A stretch of DNA of 64,000 bases from P52-10 sp041397365. GTDB lineage: Bacteria > Pseudomonadota > Alphaproteobacteria > Rhizobiales > Xanthobacteraceae. The position numbers and the translations under genes were made by a program. Shown here piece after piece: positions 7,686 to 16,520 of the stretch. Where the stretch lies: positions 1 through 64,000 of the forward strand of contig JAWKWT010000002.1 in assembly GCA_041397365.1 (NCBI GenBank). Direction: 5' to 3'. The stretch's first letter is position 1. Every line of letters begins with the position of its first letter. Under the pieces are notes generated by a model. It saw only the letters and a program-made list of their open reading frames with translations, had not been told where the DNA came from and made no database searches.

Positions 7686-8051
7686 ATGGCATCGGATATT
7701 ACAGTCCGAGCGGGCCTATTGTCCGCTCCAGTCGCAGCAACCCGTCCCGTCGCAGAAGCCGTGCAGCAGGCCGTGCCGACGGAACTTCCGGGACCTCAGA
7801 GCGTGACAGCCGCTCGGCAATCGGCCGAATCGGGCAACGATCCTGAATTCAATCGCGACCGGCATGCGCGGCAGATCGTCTACGATCGCAAGGCCGGCCA
7901 GTATGTCTATCAATTGCTCGACCAGGCGGACGACAGCGTCATCGTTCAATATCCGGACGAGAGCCGCATGCGCGCACGCGCCTATTTTCGCGCAATGGAC
8001 ATGCTCAAGCACGAGCAACTGCGTGACCCTGTCGCCGACAAGAAGGCTTGA
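7686..8051 (+). CDS. FlaG-like flagellar protein
   Basis: A 121-residue protein. The N-terminal half is low-complexity and Ala/Pro/Val rich. The C-terminal half (about 58-90) has the FlaG pattern: Y-D-R-K-A-G-Q-Y-V-Y-Q-L-L-D, then S-V-I-V-Q-Y-P-D-E. FlaG domains are short proteins linked to filament length or flagellin handling. The neighbours flaF and flagellin support a flagellar role. Start at ATG 7686 follows a purine-rich GGAGG-like stretch. Confidence 0.7.
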   Translation: MASDITVRAGLLSAPVAATRPVAEAVQQAVPTELPGPQSVTAARQSAESGNDPEFNRDRHARQIVYDRKAGQYVYQLLDQADDSVIVQYPDESRMRARAYFRAMDMLKHEQLRDPVADKKA

Positions 8052-8093
8052 CGCCGCATCGAACCTTACGCGGTCGCCGCCGGGCGCGGCGCT

Positions 8094-8453
8094 CTATCCC
8101 CGCGTCGCGGGGGCCTTCTCCAGCGTCGAGGTGCCGGTAACCGGGTTCGTCACCACGGTCGCGATCTGCGCCTTGTTGTTTCCGGTCACCATGAATTTCG
8201 AATCGCCGATCCGGAACGAGCTGTCGCGGATCAGCACGTCCTGATATTTGATCGTGCTGCCGCTGAGATATCTCACCTTGGCGCGAAAGCCGTTGACGTT
8301 CGAGATCGAAACGTCGAACGCCGTGCCGTTGGCGTATTTGCCCTTCCAGCGTCCCTCGAACTGTTCGGGATCGACCGCCACATATTTCGAGCTGGACGGC
8401 ACCGTGCCGCCCACCGTGACGTAGTTCGACGAAATGATATCCCAGACGCCCAT
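8094..8453 (-). CDS. conserved hypothetical protein of the flagellin-flaF unit
   Basis: A 119-residue protein beginning at ATG 8453, 11 bases after the flaF stop. It is rich in beta-strand residues (GRWKGKYANGTAFDVSIS, then KVRYLSGSTIKYQDVLI, then SSFRIGDSKF). It has no signal peptide and no cysteine, and ends in a short basic tail. I recall the same kind of protein beside flaF in other Bradyrhizobiaceae but know no function. The composition suggests a small beta-barrel or lipocalin-like fold; that is a guess. Co-transcription with flagellin and flaF is likely from spacing. Confidence 0.6.
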   Translation of the reverse strand: MGVWDIISSNYVTVGGTVPSSSKYVAVDPEQFEGRWKGKYANGTAFDVSISNVNGFRAKVRYLSGSTIKYQDVLIRDSSFRIGDSKFMVTGNNKAQIATVVTNPVTGTSTLEKAPATRG

Positions 8454-8464
8454 GGCCGCCGGCG

Positions 8465-8827
8465 TCAGGCGCGGCCGGACAGGCCGGCGGCGATGTTGCA
8501 GTTGATGTCGATCAGCGATTTCAGCTTCGCCGGATCGGGATTGGTCTGCATCTCGACCGTCTGCTTCAGCACGAAGATGCCGATATTGGCGATGTTCTGG
8601 CGGATTTCGAGCGTCTGCTGGTTTCGCTGCTCTCAACCGCGCTCATGAAGATCGACCACAGGCGGCGATTGAACAGCAGCGCCTCGTGCATCTTCTTGTC
8701 GGGTCCGCCCCAGTTCGCCTGAACGTCTTGCAGCTGCCGCGCCGCTTTGAGAAGCGCCTGCGCTTCGATCTCGGGGAGACGCGGTGGTTTGCGACGTACG
8801 GGCGTAGGCGGAAGCGGCGTTGGACAT
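8465..8827 (-). pseudogene. flaF: flagellin regulator FlaF, two frameshifts
   Basis: FlaF is a small helical alphaproteobacterial protein that promotes flagellin synthesis and works against FlbT. The start (MSNAASAYARTSQTTASPR, ATG 8827) is in one frame. The central part (EIEAQALLKAARQLQDV, then WGGPDKKMHEALLFNRRLW) is in the next. The end (TLEIRQNIANIGIFVLKQTV, then LIDINCNIAAGLSGRA, stop at 8465) is in a third. Breaks lie near 8770 and 8630. Total length of about 120 residues is normal. It lies downstream of the flagellin gene on the same strand. Confidence 0.8.
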
Positions 8828-8981
8828 TCACGACCTCGATGAGATTTCTGCGGAACGCAGAGACGGCCGATTTTAGTTCCCGCACGTTTAGATATGGTTA
8901 CCGCGTTACTTCAACCACGAGGAAGGCGGCGCGAATTTAATGCCGGTTTTTTTTTCCCGCACCCCATAACCAAAACAAACA

Positions 8982-9001
8982 CGGCGGGGTTGCCCCCGCC
9001 G
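8982..9001 (-). terminator. terminator downstream of flagellin
   Basis: CGGCGGGG (8982-8989) pairs perfectly with CCCCGCCG (8994-9001) around a 4-base loop. On the minus strand it is followed by a T-rich run (TGTTTGTTTTGG). It lies 32 bases after the flagellin stop and before flaF, so it would stop or reduce readthrough from the highly expressed flagellin gene. Confidence 0.75.
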
Positions 9002-9032
9002 TTTCCGTCTTGTCTCAGATCGACGTTGCCGC

Positions 9033-10628
9033 TTAGCGGAGCAGCTGCAACACGCTCTGCTGCGACTGGTTGGCCAGCGCCAGCGCGGAGACCGCGATCG
9101 ACTGGCGGGTGGACAGCGCCTGGCTGTTCGCCGCTTCCTCGTTGGTGTCGGCCAGCGTCAGGTTGGACGAACCGGTCTGGAGCACGTTGATGAGGTTCTT
9201 GTTGAAGTCCTGACGGATCTGCACGATCGACAGGTTCGAACCGAACGCAGAGGCCTGCGCGCGCAGCGAGCTGGAGGCTTCGTTCAGCGAGTTCAAGACG
9301 CTGTTGGTCGAGGCATTGTCCAGGAAGTCGGTGCCCTTGGTCAGCGACGACAGGCCGAGACCCGCCGGATCGAAGGTCACGCCCTGAATGGTGAGCGTGG
9401 ACTTGCCGGTTTCGTTGAACACCAGCTTGAGCTGGTCGCCGTTCAGCAGGTTGACGCCGTTGAACGAGGAGTCCTGCGCGGTGGTTTTGATCTGGTCGAT
9501 CACCTTGTTGTACTGATCGATCAGGCCGGCGCGGGTGTTCTGCGCGTTGGCGTCCGCAACCGGTGCGGAAGCGGTCGTGCCGAACAGCCCCGAACCCGTG
9601 GCCGTGCCGCTGAGCGCGCCGATGGTCGCCGAGGCATGATCGTTGGTCGTGGTGATCGTGATCTTGCCCGTCGTATCGATCGACGCAGTCAAGTTGCTGG
9701 CGGAGAGCGCGGTGTTCAACTGATCCAGCGTCGAAACCTGGCCCGAACCGGTGCCGAAGTTAATGGTGGTAGCCGGGATCGAGCCGTCAGTCGACGCCGC
9801 GATGCTCAGGGTCGTGCCGCCGAGCGGCGACACGCCGGGGGTCAGAGCGGTGGTGCCCGCGGACAGGCCAAGCTTGGCGAGACCCGAACCGGAGATCACC
9901 AGATCCTGCGTCGTGCCCGTGCCGAGGGTGATCTGGCCACCCGAGATCGACGAGGTACCGCCGGTGATCGCGTCGATGGCGGTGAGCACGTCGCTGACGT
10001 CGTCGGTCGTCACGTCGATCGACAGCGTGCCTGCCGTAGCCGAACCCGTCGTGCCGGAGCCGCTGTTGAACGAAATCGTCGTGCCGTTGACGACGATCGT
10101 GTCGGAGGCGGAGAAGTTGGTCGCGAGGTTGTCCGAACCAGCACCCGCCGTACCGGCAAGCTTGGTCGCGCCGGTGATCTGGGCAGCCGTGCCGGTGTTG
10201 TCATTCAAGACAACAGTGCCCTGGACGGTGCTCGCCGTCGCGGCACCCGTGGTGCCCAGCAGGTTCGAGGCGGTCGCGCCGGTGATCGTGGCGGTGGCCT
10301 GCGACTTGGTCGAGTAGCCGGACGAGGCTTGCAGCGCCTGGTTAGCGATCGACTTCGCGGTGTCGACCAGCTTCTGGATCGAGGTGATGCCCTGGTTGGC
10401 GGCCTGGAGCACCTGCACGCCGTTGCCGATCGAGTCCAGCAGGTTGTTGATGTCGCTGGCGCGGTTGTTGAGGCCCTGCGCGGTGAAGAAGTTGGTCGGA
10501 TTGTCGAGCGCCGAGTTGAACCTTGTTGCCGGTGGCAAGGCGGTTCTGCGTGGTCGACAGCAATTCAGCGGTGGACTGGAGCGAGAGCAGGTTCGGCGAA
10601 CGGACGCCGAGAGAACGATACCTGACAT
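9033..10628 (-). CDS. fliC: flagellin (internal frame-shifted segment near N-terminus)
   Basis: A 531-residue filament subunit. The N-terminal D0/D1 region starts MSGIVLSASVR (ATG 10628) and resumes at SALDNPTNFFTAQGLNNRA. The C-terminal helix ends in SALALANQSQQSVLQLLR. The middle is a long Thr/Ala/Gly/Ser-rich variable domain typical of the outer filament. Between about 10595 and 10518 the frame is wrong: a missing base and an extra base (compensating) turn the expected NLLSLQSTAELLSTTQNRLA stretch into an Arg/Cys/Pro-rich nonsense run. That run contains the only cysteines of the protein. A terminator follows, then flaF. No sigma-54 site was clear upstream. Confidence 0.9.
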   Translation of the reverse strand: MSGIVLSASVRRTCSRSSPPLNCCRPRRTALPPATRFNSALDNPTNFFTAQGLNNRASDINNLLDSIGNGVQVLQAANQGITSIQKLVDTAKSIANQALQASSGYSTKSQATATITGATASNLLGTTGAATASTVQGTVVLNDNTGTAAQITGATKLAGTAGAGSDNLATNFSASDTIVVNGTTISFNSGSGTTGSATAGTLSIDVTTDDVSDVLTAIDAITGGTSSISGGQITLGTGTTQDLVISGSGLAKLGLSAGTTALTPGVSPLGGTTLSIAASTDGSIPATTINFGTGSGQVSTLDQLNTALSASNLTASIDTTGKITITTTNDHASATIGALSGTATGSGLFGTTASAPVADANAQNTRAGLIDQYNKVIDQIKTTAQDSSFNGVNLLNGDQLKLVFNETGKSTLTIQGVTFDPAGLGLSSLTKGTDFLDNASTNSVLNSLNEASSSLRAQASAFGSNLSIVQIRQDFNKNLINVLQTGSSNLTLADTNEEAANSQALSTRQSIAVSALALANQSQQSVLQLLR

Positions 10629-10984
10629 TATCATACCTTTCTGGTGTGAGCGAGAGTGTGCGTATCGCCGATCTTTTCCATCGGGCAATGTCGGGACAAT
10701 GGAACCAAGACTCTAAAAAAGGATGAAACCCACCGGCTTAATTCGACGCGAGCAAAGGATTCCGGCCGCGCTCGCGCCATCGCCGCCGCCTGCCATTGCG
10801 CGAGGAAACACGCATAAATCCTGCACATTTCAGACGCATCCGCTTCCGATGACCGCGGCGTTAACCTGTCGTTAACGAGGGTCGGAAAAGGATCGCGCTA
10901 TCGCTTCGAATATCAGGTTCGGTCGATCCGCAAGCACAGAAGTAAACATCGTGCGCGGCCCCCCCGGCACGACAGGAGAATAAC
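10629..10984. other. divergent control region between flagellin and flbT
   Basis: 356 bases without a gene. It holds the flagellin leader, with a ribosome site (AGAAAGG) just before ATG 10628, a T-run (CCTTTTTTAG, read on the minus strand) and a perfect CtrA box at 10861-10875. A possible -24/-12 site for the flagellin has wrong spacing and was not called. Confidence 0.6.
10861..10875. promoter_or_regulatory. CtrA box (TTAA-N7-TTAA) upstream of flbT
   Basis: TTAACCTGTCGTTAA matches the CtrA consensus exactly. It lies 110 bases upstream of the flbT start and 233 bases upstream of the flagellin start. CtrA controls flagellar genes across alphaproteobacteria. Confidence 0.6.
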
Positions 10985-11410
10985 ATGGCGCTGAAGGTCG
11001 AGCTTCGCCCGCACGAGCGGATCATCATCGGCTCCTGCGTCATCACCAATACCGATCAACGCGCCAAGCTTCTGATCGATGGCGAGCGCGTGCCGATCCT
11101 GCGCGAGAAGGACATCCTGACGCCGGCAACGGCCGACACCCCCGCCAAGCTGGTCTATCTGGCAGTGCAATTGATGTATCTCGCGCCCGATCCGCGCGAA
11201 CATCATCCGACCTACTTCACCATCATCCGCGACATGCTGCTGGCCGCGCCGAGTTCATGGGCGATCATCGAGGCGATCAACACCTGCATCCTCAACGGCG
11301 ACCTCTATCACGCGCTGAAGGAAGCAAGAAAACTGATCGCGCACGAGGCCGAGTTGCTCGAGGGCGCGCGCAAGCTGCGCGACGAGGCGGACGAACGCAA
11401 AACGGCGTGA
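10985..11410 (+). CDS. flbT: flagellin translation repressor FlbT
   Basis: A 141-residue protein starting MALKVELRPHERIIIGSCVI, preceded by AGGAGAA. FlbT binds the 5' leader of flagellin mRNA and lowers its translation until the hook is finished; it acts opposite to FlaF. Full-length similarity to the family is visible, including the central LVYLAVQLMYLAPD and the helical LIAHEAELLEGARKL. The gene is intact. It is divergent from the flagellin gene and convergent with flgL (66 bases apart), so its message is separate from both. Confidence 0.93.
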   Translation: MALKVELRPHERIIIGSCVITNTDQRAKLLIDGERVPILREKDILTPATADTPAKLVYLAVQLMYLAPDPREHHPTYFTIIRDMLLAAPSSWAIIEAINTCILNGDLYHALKEARKLIAHEAELLEGARKLRDEADERKTA

Positions 11411-11476
11411 GGGATTTGGGCTGAGGACGTTCCCAGCCTTATCTGCGTTGATTCAGCGGGCTTTGCCCCCTGCCCC

Positions 11477-12991
11477 TCACATGTAGTTCGTCAGGCTCAG
11501 TTTATAGAGCATCGACGTCGTCTGGTAGGACGCCGACAGGCTGGTCTGCAACGCGAGCAGCTTCATCGAGACTTCTTCCGGCGAAACAGTCTCGATCGAA
11601 TCCAGCATCGCCTGCGTCATGCCCTGCACCTGCGCCTGCCGTTCGCCCGCCGCCTTGATCGCGGTCTGCGCGCCGCCGAATTCGGCCTGGATGTCCTGGA
11701 TGCTCTGCACGCCCTGCTGCTGCGACAGGTTCAGCGCGACGCGCTGGCTGAGCGCGGTGGCCTGCCCGCTCGCGTAAGGATCGGACGACGAGGTCGTCAC
11801 CGCGGCATAGACCGCGATGTTCTGCAACTGGATGCGGAACGCATCCTCATTGGCGCGCGCACCATACTGCACGGTGATCGCCTGATCGACCCGTCCGATC
11901 GCCGTGCCGCGTGCGGAGTCGGTCGGGCCTTGCGCCACCTCGCCGGTGTACCACGAGATGGTGTCGGCCGCCGTGCCGGCGACGAGGGCTGTCGCGGAGG
12001 CGAGCGGCCCGCCCGACGTGTCAACGCGCATCGGCGGCGAGCCGAAGAAATCGTTCGACGCGGCGACGGCGGAGGCCGCCACCAGCGCGGTGTTGGCGAG
12101 CGTTTTCACGCCGCCCTGAAGCGCCGCCTGCAAATTGTCGGACGTGGCATTGGCGTCCGCGCCGATCAGGAATTCGCCGGGCTGCGGCGGCGCCTTGGTG
12201 GTCGCGGTCAGCGTCAGCTTTTCATGCGTGCCGTCGGGCAGCTCGAATGTGATGTCGAGCTTGTCGCCGTCGTTCGGATTGACGCCGTTCAGATCGATCG
12301 ACAGTTCCGGCGGGCTGCCGGTCGGGCCGCTCACGGTCGCGCCGGTCAGCGTCGAATTGACCGCGCTGAGCTTCATTCCGAACGCCGAGGGCGCAGCATC
12401 TTCCGCGATGGTGATCGGCGACACGCCGGCGGCCGACACGCCGAGCCGGCCCATGCCGTCCGATCCGAGATCGGCGCTTTTGCGTTCTGCGATCAGTTGC
12501 GTCAGGCCGGCGCGGGTGCCGTCGGCGCTGCCGTAGAGGATTTCGTCGGAGGTCGCGGTCGGCGGCGTATCGGTGGCGCGCCCCGAAAACAGATAGCGGT
12601 CGCCCGAACGCGTGTTCAACAGTTCGATGGCGTTGGCGAAGGCCGACTGCGCTGAGATCTGCCCCGACGTCTGCCCGCCGGTGCCGAGCGCCATCGAGGA
12701 GCCGTTCGCCGCCGTCTTCACCTGCTTGTTGATATCGACCAGACCTTGCAGCGACAGGTTGGCGACATTGATGCGCGTGTTGATGTTGGTCGCCGTGTCC
12801 GCATAAGCGGTGATCGCGCTGATCTGCGCGCGCAGGCCGACCGCGAGGCCGCGATTGACTCCCTGCCCCGCATAGGTGGTGGACACCTTGCCGCTGGCGA
12901 GCTGCTGGCTCAGCTCGCCGAGCTGGCTCTTCATGTTGAGAATGGTGGAGCCGATATAGGAGGTGCGGTTGCTTACGCCATCAATTGCCAT
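11477..12991 (-). CDS. flgL: hook-filament junction protein FlgL
   Basis: A 504-residue flagellin-like junction protein (HAP3). Conserved helices lie at both ends: N-terminal ILNMKSQLGELSQQLASGKV, C-terminal QTSLSASYQTTSMLYKLSL. The central domain is variable. It is exported by the flagellar type III system, probably with FlgN. I chose ATG 12991 over the GTG at 13003 because TGAGGA lies 6-8 bases before it. It starts 9 bases after the flgK stop, so it is the third gene of flgE-flgK-flgL. Confidence 0.9.
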   Translation of the reverse strand: MAIDGVSNRTSYIGSTILNMKSQLGELSQQLASGKVSTTYAGQGVNRGLAVGLRAQISAITAYADTATNINTRINVANLSLQGLVDINKQVKTAANGSSMALGTGGQTSGQISAQSAFANAIELLNTRSGDRYLFSGRATDTPPTATSDEILYGSADGTRAGLTQLIAERKSADLGSDGMGRLGVSAAGVSPITIAEDAAPSAFGMKLSAVNSTLTGATVSGPTGSPPELSIDLNGVNPNDGDKLDITFELPDGTHEKLTLTATTKAPPQPGEFLIGADANATSDNLQAALQGGVKTLANTALVAASAVAASNDFFGSPPMRVDTSGGPLASATALVAGTAADTISWYTGEVAQGPTDSARGTAIGRVDQAITVQYGARANEDAFRIQLQNIAVYAAVTTSSSDPYASGQATALSQRVALNLSQQQGVQSIQDIQAEFGGAQTAIKAAGERQAQVQGMTQAMLDSIETVSPEEVSMKLLALQTSLSASYQTTSMLYKLSLTNYM

Positions 12992-12999
12992 GATGTTCC

Positions 13000-14871
13000 T
13001 CACACCGCCTGCATCAGCATTTTGTACATATCGTTGACGACGCTCATCACCCGCGCATTCGCGGAGTATGCGTTCTGCAACGCCAGGAGATGCGCCATCT
13101 CGTTGTCGATATTGATCCCAGAGGTCGTGTCCATTTTCTGTTGCAACAAGTTGAGCACGACGTTCTGGCCGTCGGAAAGCTGCTGTGCCGCGACCGCGGC
13201 GTTGCCCTGCGTGCTGAGGACCTGCTGGGTGTAGTTCAACAGCGTGCCGCGATTGGGCGAGGTCGAGGTGCCGACGCCGGTCTGCGGCGAATAGTAGTAG
13301 CTGGCCGTGGTCAGTTGCGACAGGATGAAATCCGGCCGCGTGGTGTCGCCCGATGCGGTGCCGGGACCGTAAGCGACGAGTTGTCCCGGATCGGACAACA
13401 GGCTCCTGTCGATGCTGATGCGCGCGGCGAAGCCGGTCAGCTGCGAGCCGCCGCCGGTGATTGCGCCGGTATAGGCGGTCACACCGCCATCGGTGAACAG
13501 CGAGAATTGCGCTGCGCCGCTGTTCGATGCGGTGACGGTCTTGGTCGTCGAGGCCGAAAGGATATCGATAGTGTTGGTCGCGCCGTCGTCGAGCACTTGC
13601 AGCGTCGTGCCGGCCGGATTGGAGAATTGCAGGCCCGCGCCGCCGAGCGCCCCGTTGAGCTGTGCCACCACCGAGGCGATGCCGCCGGAGAAATCGATGC
13701 CGATCACCTCGTCATTGGGATCGTTGGTGGTGTTGTTCGGCAATGGCAGCACGGACGGATCGTCGACCCGCACGATCGAAAGATTGCGGGTCGCGCCGGT
13801 GACGTTGTCCTTGTAGCTGACGTGAATCACGTTGCCGTTTTGCAGGCCGGCGAGATCGAGATCAAAGCCGTCGCCGCTCCCGGTCGAGGCCGGCGTACCG
13901 CCGACCGTCTGGTCCGACAGCGCGCTGGAGAGCTGGGCCGCGAGCTGGTCGAGCTGCGTCTGCGCCTGCACCAGCGTCTTGTCGCGCAATTCGATGTAAC
14001 CCGCGATGGCGCCGGAGCGGATCGAATTGGTGGCGATCAGATCCATTCTGCCGCCCTGCGGGAAATCGATCGTCACCGAGCCGAGTCCGCTTTGCGTCGG
14101 GTCGGCGCTCCATAGCGAATTCGGCGTCACCGTGCCTTGCGGGTTGAACGACAGCCGCGCCGCCTCGACGCCGACCAGTTGCAGGCCGGAGCTCGTGAAC
14201 ACGCTGACCTGATTGGCCTCGTTGGCGATGACCTTGATGTCCATCAGTTGCGACAGCTGGGTGATGTACTGGTCGCGCTGATCGAGCAGCGAGGCGGTGG
14301 ACGCATCGGTCTGACCGCCGCTCAGCAGTTTCTGGTTGATCGCCGCGATCTGCGACATCGCGGTGTTGGCGGTGGACACCGATTCGGCGAGGCCGTTCTC
14401 CGCGGCGTTGCGCAGCGCCTGCACGCCCTGCGACGCCTGATTGAGCTGCTGGGCGATGTTCTGCGCGGCGTTGACGACGCCGATCCGCGCGGACTGCGAA
14501 TCCGGGCTGGTGGAGAGCGCCTGGATCGCGGTGGTCAGCGCGTTGAACGCCGATTCCAGCGTGCCGGTGGAGCCGGGATTGCCGTAGACGCCCTGCAAAT
14601 TGTTGAGGAAGGTGGAGCGGATGTTGGCGTAAGCCGCGCCCGACATCTCGGTGCGCAACTGCGCCTGCACGAAGGCGTCGAGTTCGCGGTTGACGCCCGC
14701 CACCCGCACGCTCGATCCGTAATCGGCGGTGGTGGCCGCGGTCTGGATCAGCGTCTTGCGAACGTAGCCGGGCGTCTCCGCATTGGCGACGTTGGACGAC
14801 ACCAGCGCCAGCGCCGCCTGGTTGGTGCGCAGACCGGACAACGCAGTGGAAAGCGCCTGACCCAAACTCAT
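13000..14871 (-). CDS. flgK: hook-associated protein 1, FlgK
   Basis: A 623-residue junction protein between hook and filament. The N-terminus has the rod/hook signature (ALSGLRTNQAALALVSSNVANAETPGYV trimmed here to its key part 'SSNVANAETPGY'). The C-terminus ends in the paired helix ...NAYSANARVMSVVNDMYKML. The large middle domain is Thr/Ser/Gly rich. Length is normal. It lies 89 bases downstream of flgE and just upstream of flgL on the same strand. The protein leaves the cell through the flagellar export apparatus without a signal peptide. Confidence 0.93.
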   Translation of the reverse strand: MSLGQALSTALSGLRTNQAALALVSSNVANAETPGYVRKTLIQTAATTADYGSSVRVAGVNRELDAFVQAQLRTEMSGAAYANIRSTFLNNLQGVYGNPGSTGTLESAFNALTTAIQALSTSPDSQSARIGVVNAAQNIAQQLNQASQGVQALRNAAENGLAESVSTANTAMSQIAAINQKLLSGGQTDASTASLLDQRDQYITQLSQLMDIKVIANEANQVSVFTSSGLQLVGVEAARLSFNPQGTVTPNSLWSADPTQSGLGSVTIDFPQGGRMDLIATNSIRSGAIAGYIELRDKTLVQAQTQLDQLAAQLSSALSDQTVGGTPASTGSGDGFDLDLAGLQNGNVIHVSYKDNVTGATRNLSIVRVDDPSVLPLPNNTTNDPNDEVIGIDFSGGIASVVAQLNGALGGAGLQFSNPAGTTLQVLDDGATNTIDILSASTTKTVTASNSGAAQFSLFTDGGVTAYTGAITGGGSQLTGFAARISIDRSLLSDPGQLVAYGPGTASGDTTRPDFILSQLTTASYYYSPQTGVGTSTSPNRGTLLNYTQQVLSTQGNAAVAAQQLSDGQNVVLNLLQQKMDTTSGINIDNEMAHLLALQNAYSANARVMSVVNDMYKMLMQAV

Positions 14872-14960
14872 GATACACGATCCGTCCGGAACTCAGCGCC
14901 GCAACCGGGCGCGGGATACTTCCATTCTCTTGCGAGCCGTCACCCTTGGAGGCTTGCGCC

Positions 14961-16334
14961 TCAGCGCAGCACGTTGAGCAGGTCCTGCACCATCTGGTTC
15001 GACGTCGTGATGACCTTGGTGTTGGCCGAGTAGGCCTGCTGGGTGACGATCAGCTTGGTGAACTCGTCGGCGATGTCGGTGTTGGAGCCTTCCAGCGACG
15101 AGCCCATGATGGTGCCGCCATTGCCGAACAGCGCCTGACCGGATTCGTCGGTGGCCGCGAACGCGCCGCCGTCGAGCCGCTTGAGGAAGTCCGGTCCGTT
15201 GAAGGTCGCCAGCGTGATCTGCGCGAGATCCATGGTGCGGCCGTTGGAATAATTGCCGACGACGCGACCATTGTCGCTGACCGCGACCGAGACGAGCTGG
15301 CCGGCGGGGAAGCCGTCCTGATTGATCTGGTTGACCTGCACATTGCCGTTGGCGTCGGCATATTGCGTCAGGCCGCCCGAGGAGAAGTTGACTGTCAGGT
15401 CGCCGAGCGTCACGCCATCGACCGTCACGCCGGTCAGCGCCACCGAGGGGATCGGCGGATCGAGCTGCATATTGGCGCCGAAGGTGAAGTCGGTGCCGAC
15501 ATTCTGCCAGGCGACGTCGGTGCCGGTGGCATTTGAGCCGACCTGATAGAACAGGTTCCAGGTGTCGGCGGTGCCGGTGTCGGCGCTGTCGGTCTTGGCC
15601 CAGCGCAACTGGATCTGTACCGGCGCACCGGCGGCGTCGTAGGCGGTCACCGCGCCGCCGGCGATCGACTGGTCGACAAAGGTCTGCACGTCGTCGCCGA
15701 TCACCTGCCCACCGCCCGCGACCGTTGGATCGCTGGTGAAGTCGGCCGGGTTCAGCAGTTCCGAACCGGGCACCGAGGAGTCATGATTGGTGGTGAGCGG
15801 GTATTTCGCCAGGTTGGCGCGATATTCGATCTTGGAGGTCGCCTGCGCCGGCAGGAAGTCGTTCTGGAATTTCAGGACCTGCGGCGCGCTGCCGACGAGG
15901 TTGCCGGTGCTCGGATCGATCGGGATGCCTTCGAGATAGTAGCCCGAGCCGTTGACCAGATAGCCGTCCTTGTTCAGCGTGAAGTCGCCGCGCCGCGTGT
16001 AATTCTCGACGCCGTCGAAGATCGGCTTGTTGTCGGAGAAACCGCCCGGCTTCTGCACCACGAAGAAGCCTTCGCCATTGATCGCCATGAAGGTGGAGAC
16101 CTGCGCCGGCTGGATGTCGCCCGACACGGTGTTGGTCGAGCGCGAGGCCGCGGTGACGCTGCCGGCCTTCTGCTGACGCTGGCCCGAATCCGGAATGAGA
16201 TCGAGGAAGCTCGTATCGATGCGCTTGAAGCCGGTGGTCTGCGAGTTCGCGATGTTGCCGGAGATATTTTCCAGCGCGAAGGATTGGGCGCGCAGCCCCG
16301 CAACCGAAGTGGTCAGTGCCCCGAAGATACCCAT
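14961..16334 (-). CDS. flgE: flagellar hook protein FlgE
   Basis: A 457-residue hook subunit. The N-terminal rod motif is present (ENISGNIANSQTTGFKR at about 22-38). The C-terminus ends with QQAYSANTKVITTSNQMVQ and a final DLLNVLR. Middle beta-domains carry TRRGDFTLNKDGYL and GSSLEGSNTDIADEF, both family hallmarks. The ATG at 16334 has GGAGA seven bases upstream. A strong sigma-54 site lies about 80 bases upstream. It is the first gene of the flgE-flgK-flgL run. Confidence 0.95.
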   Translation of the reverse strand: MGIFGALTTSVAGLRAQSFALENISGNIANSQTTGFKRIDTSFLDLIPDSGQRQQKAGSVTAASRSTNTVSGDIQPAQVSTFMAINGEGFFVVQKPGGFSDNKPIFDGVENYTRRGDFTLNKDGYLVNGSGYYLEGIPIDPSTGNLVGSAPQVLKFQNDFLPAQATSKIEYRANLAKYPLTTNHDSSVPGSELLNPADFTSDPTVAGGGQVIGDDVQTFVDQSIAGGAVTAYDAAGAPVQIQLRWAKTDSADTGTADTWNLFYQVGSNATGTDVAWQNVGTDFTFGANMQLDPPIPSVALTGVTVDGVTLGDLTVNFSSGGLTQYADANGNVQVNQINQDGFPAGQLVSVAVSDNGRVVGNYSNGRTMDLAQITLATFNGPDFLKRLDGGAFAATDESGQALFGNGGTIMGSSLEGSNTDIADEFTKLIVTQQAYSANTKVITTSNQMVQDLLNVLR

Positions 16335-16409
16335 ACATCGTCTCCAAGCGAGATCCGTGCGGCCGGCCGGACCTGTACAAAAACTTCAGGCCGCTTCGGA
16401 TGGAACCGG

Positions 16410-16425
16410 AGCAAACGATGTGCCA
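16410..16425 (-). promoter_or_regulatory. sigma-54 promoter of the flgE-flgK-flgL operon
   Basis: Read on the minus strand: TGGCACA-TCGT-TTGCT. The GG and GC doublets and their spacing match the -24/-12 consensus, with a single departure at the base after TGGCAC. It lies about 76-91 bases before the flgE start. Hook genes are sigma-54 dependent in Caulobacter. Confidence 0.75.
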
Positions 16426-16520
16426 GCAGAAAAATGTTTGATTTTTCAGGCATCTAACAAAAACACGCCGGCCCTTCGACCGGCGCGGAATTGCCTAGCC
16501 TGGCAAGAATTGCCGGGGAC

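Noticed and set aside
9636..10625. Long plus-strand frame over the flagellin gene.
   Set aside because: It is antisense to the Thr/Ala-rich flagellin domain, Arg/Gly-rich, and has no ribosome site.
10660..10700. Sigma-54-like site before flagellin (TGTCCCGACATTGC on the minus strand).
   Set aside because: GG is not present and the gap is one base short of the invariant spacing.
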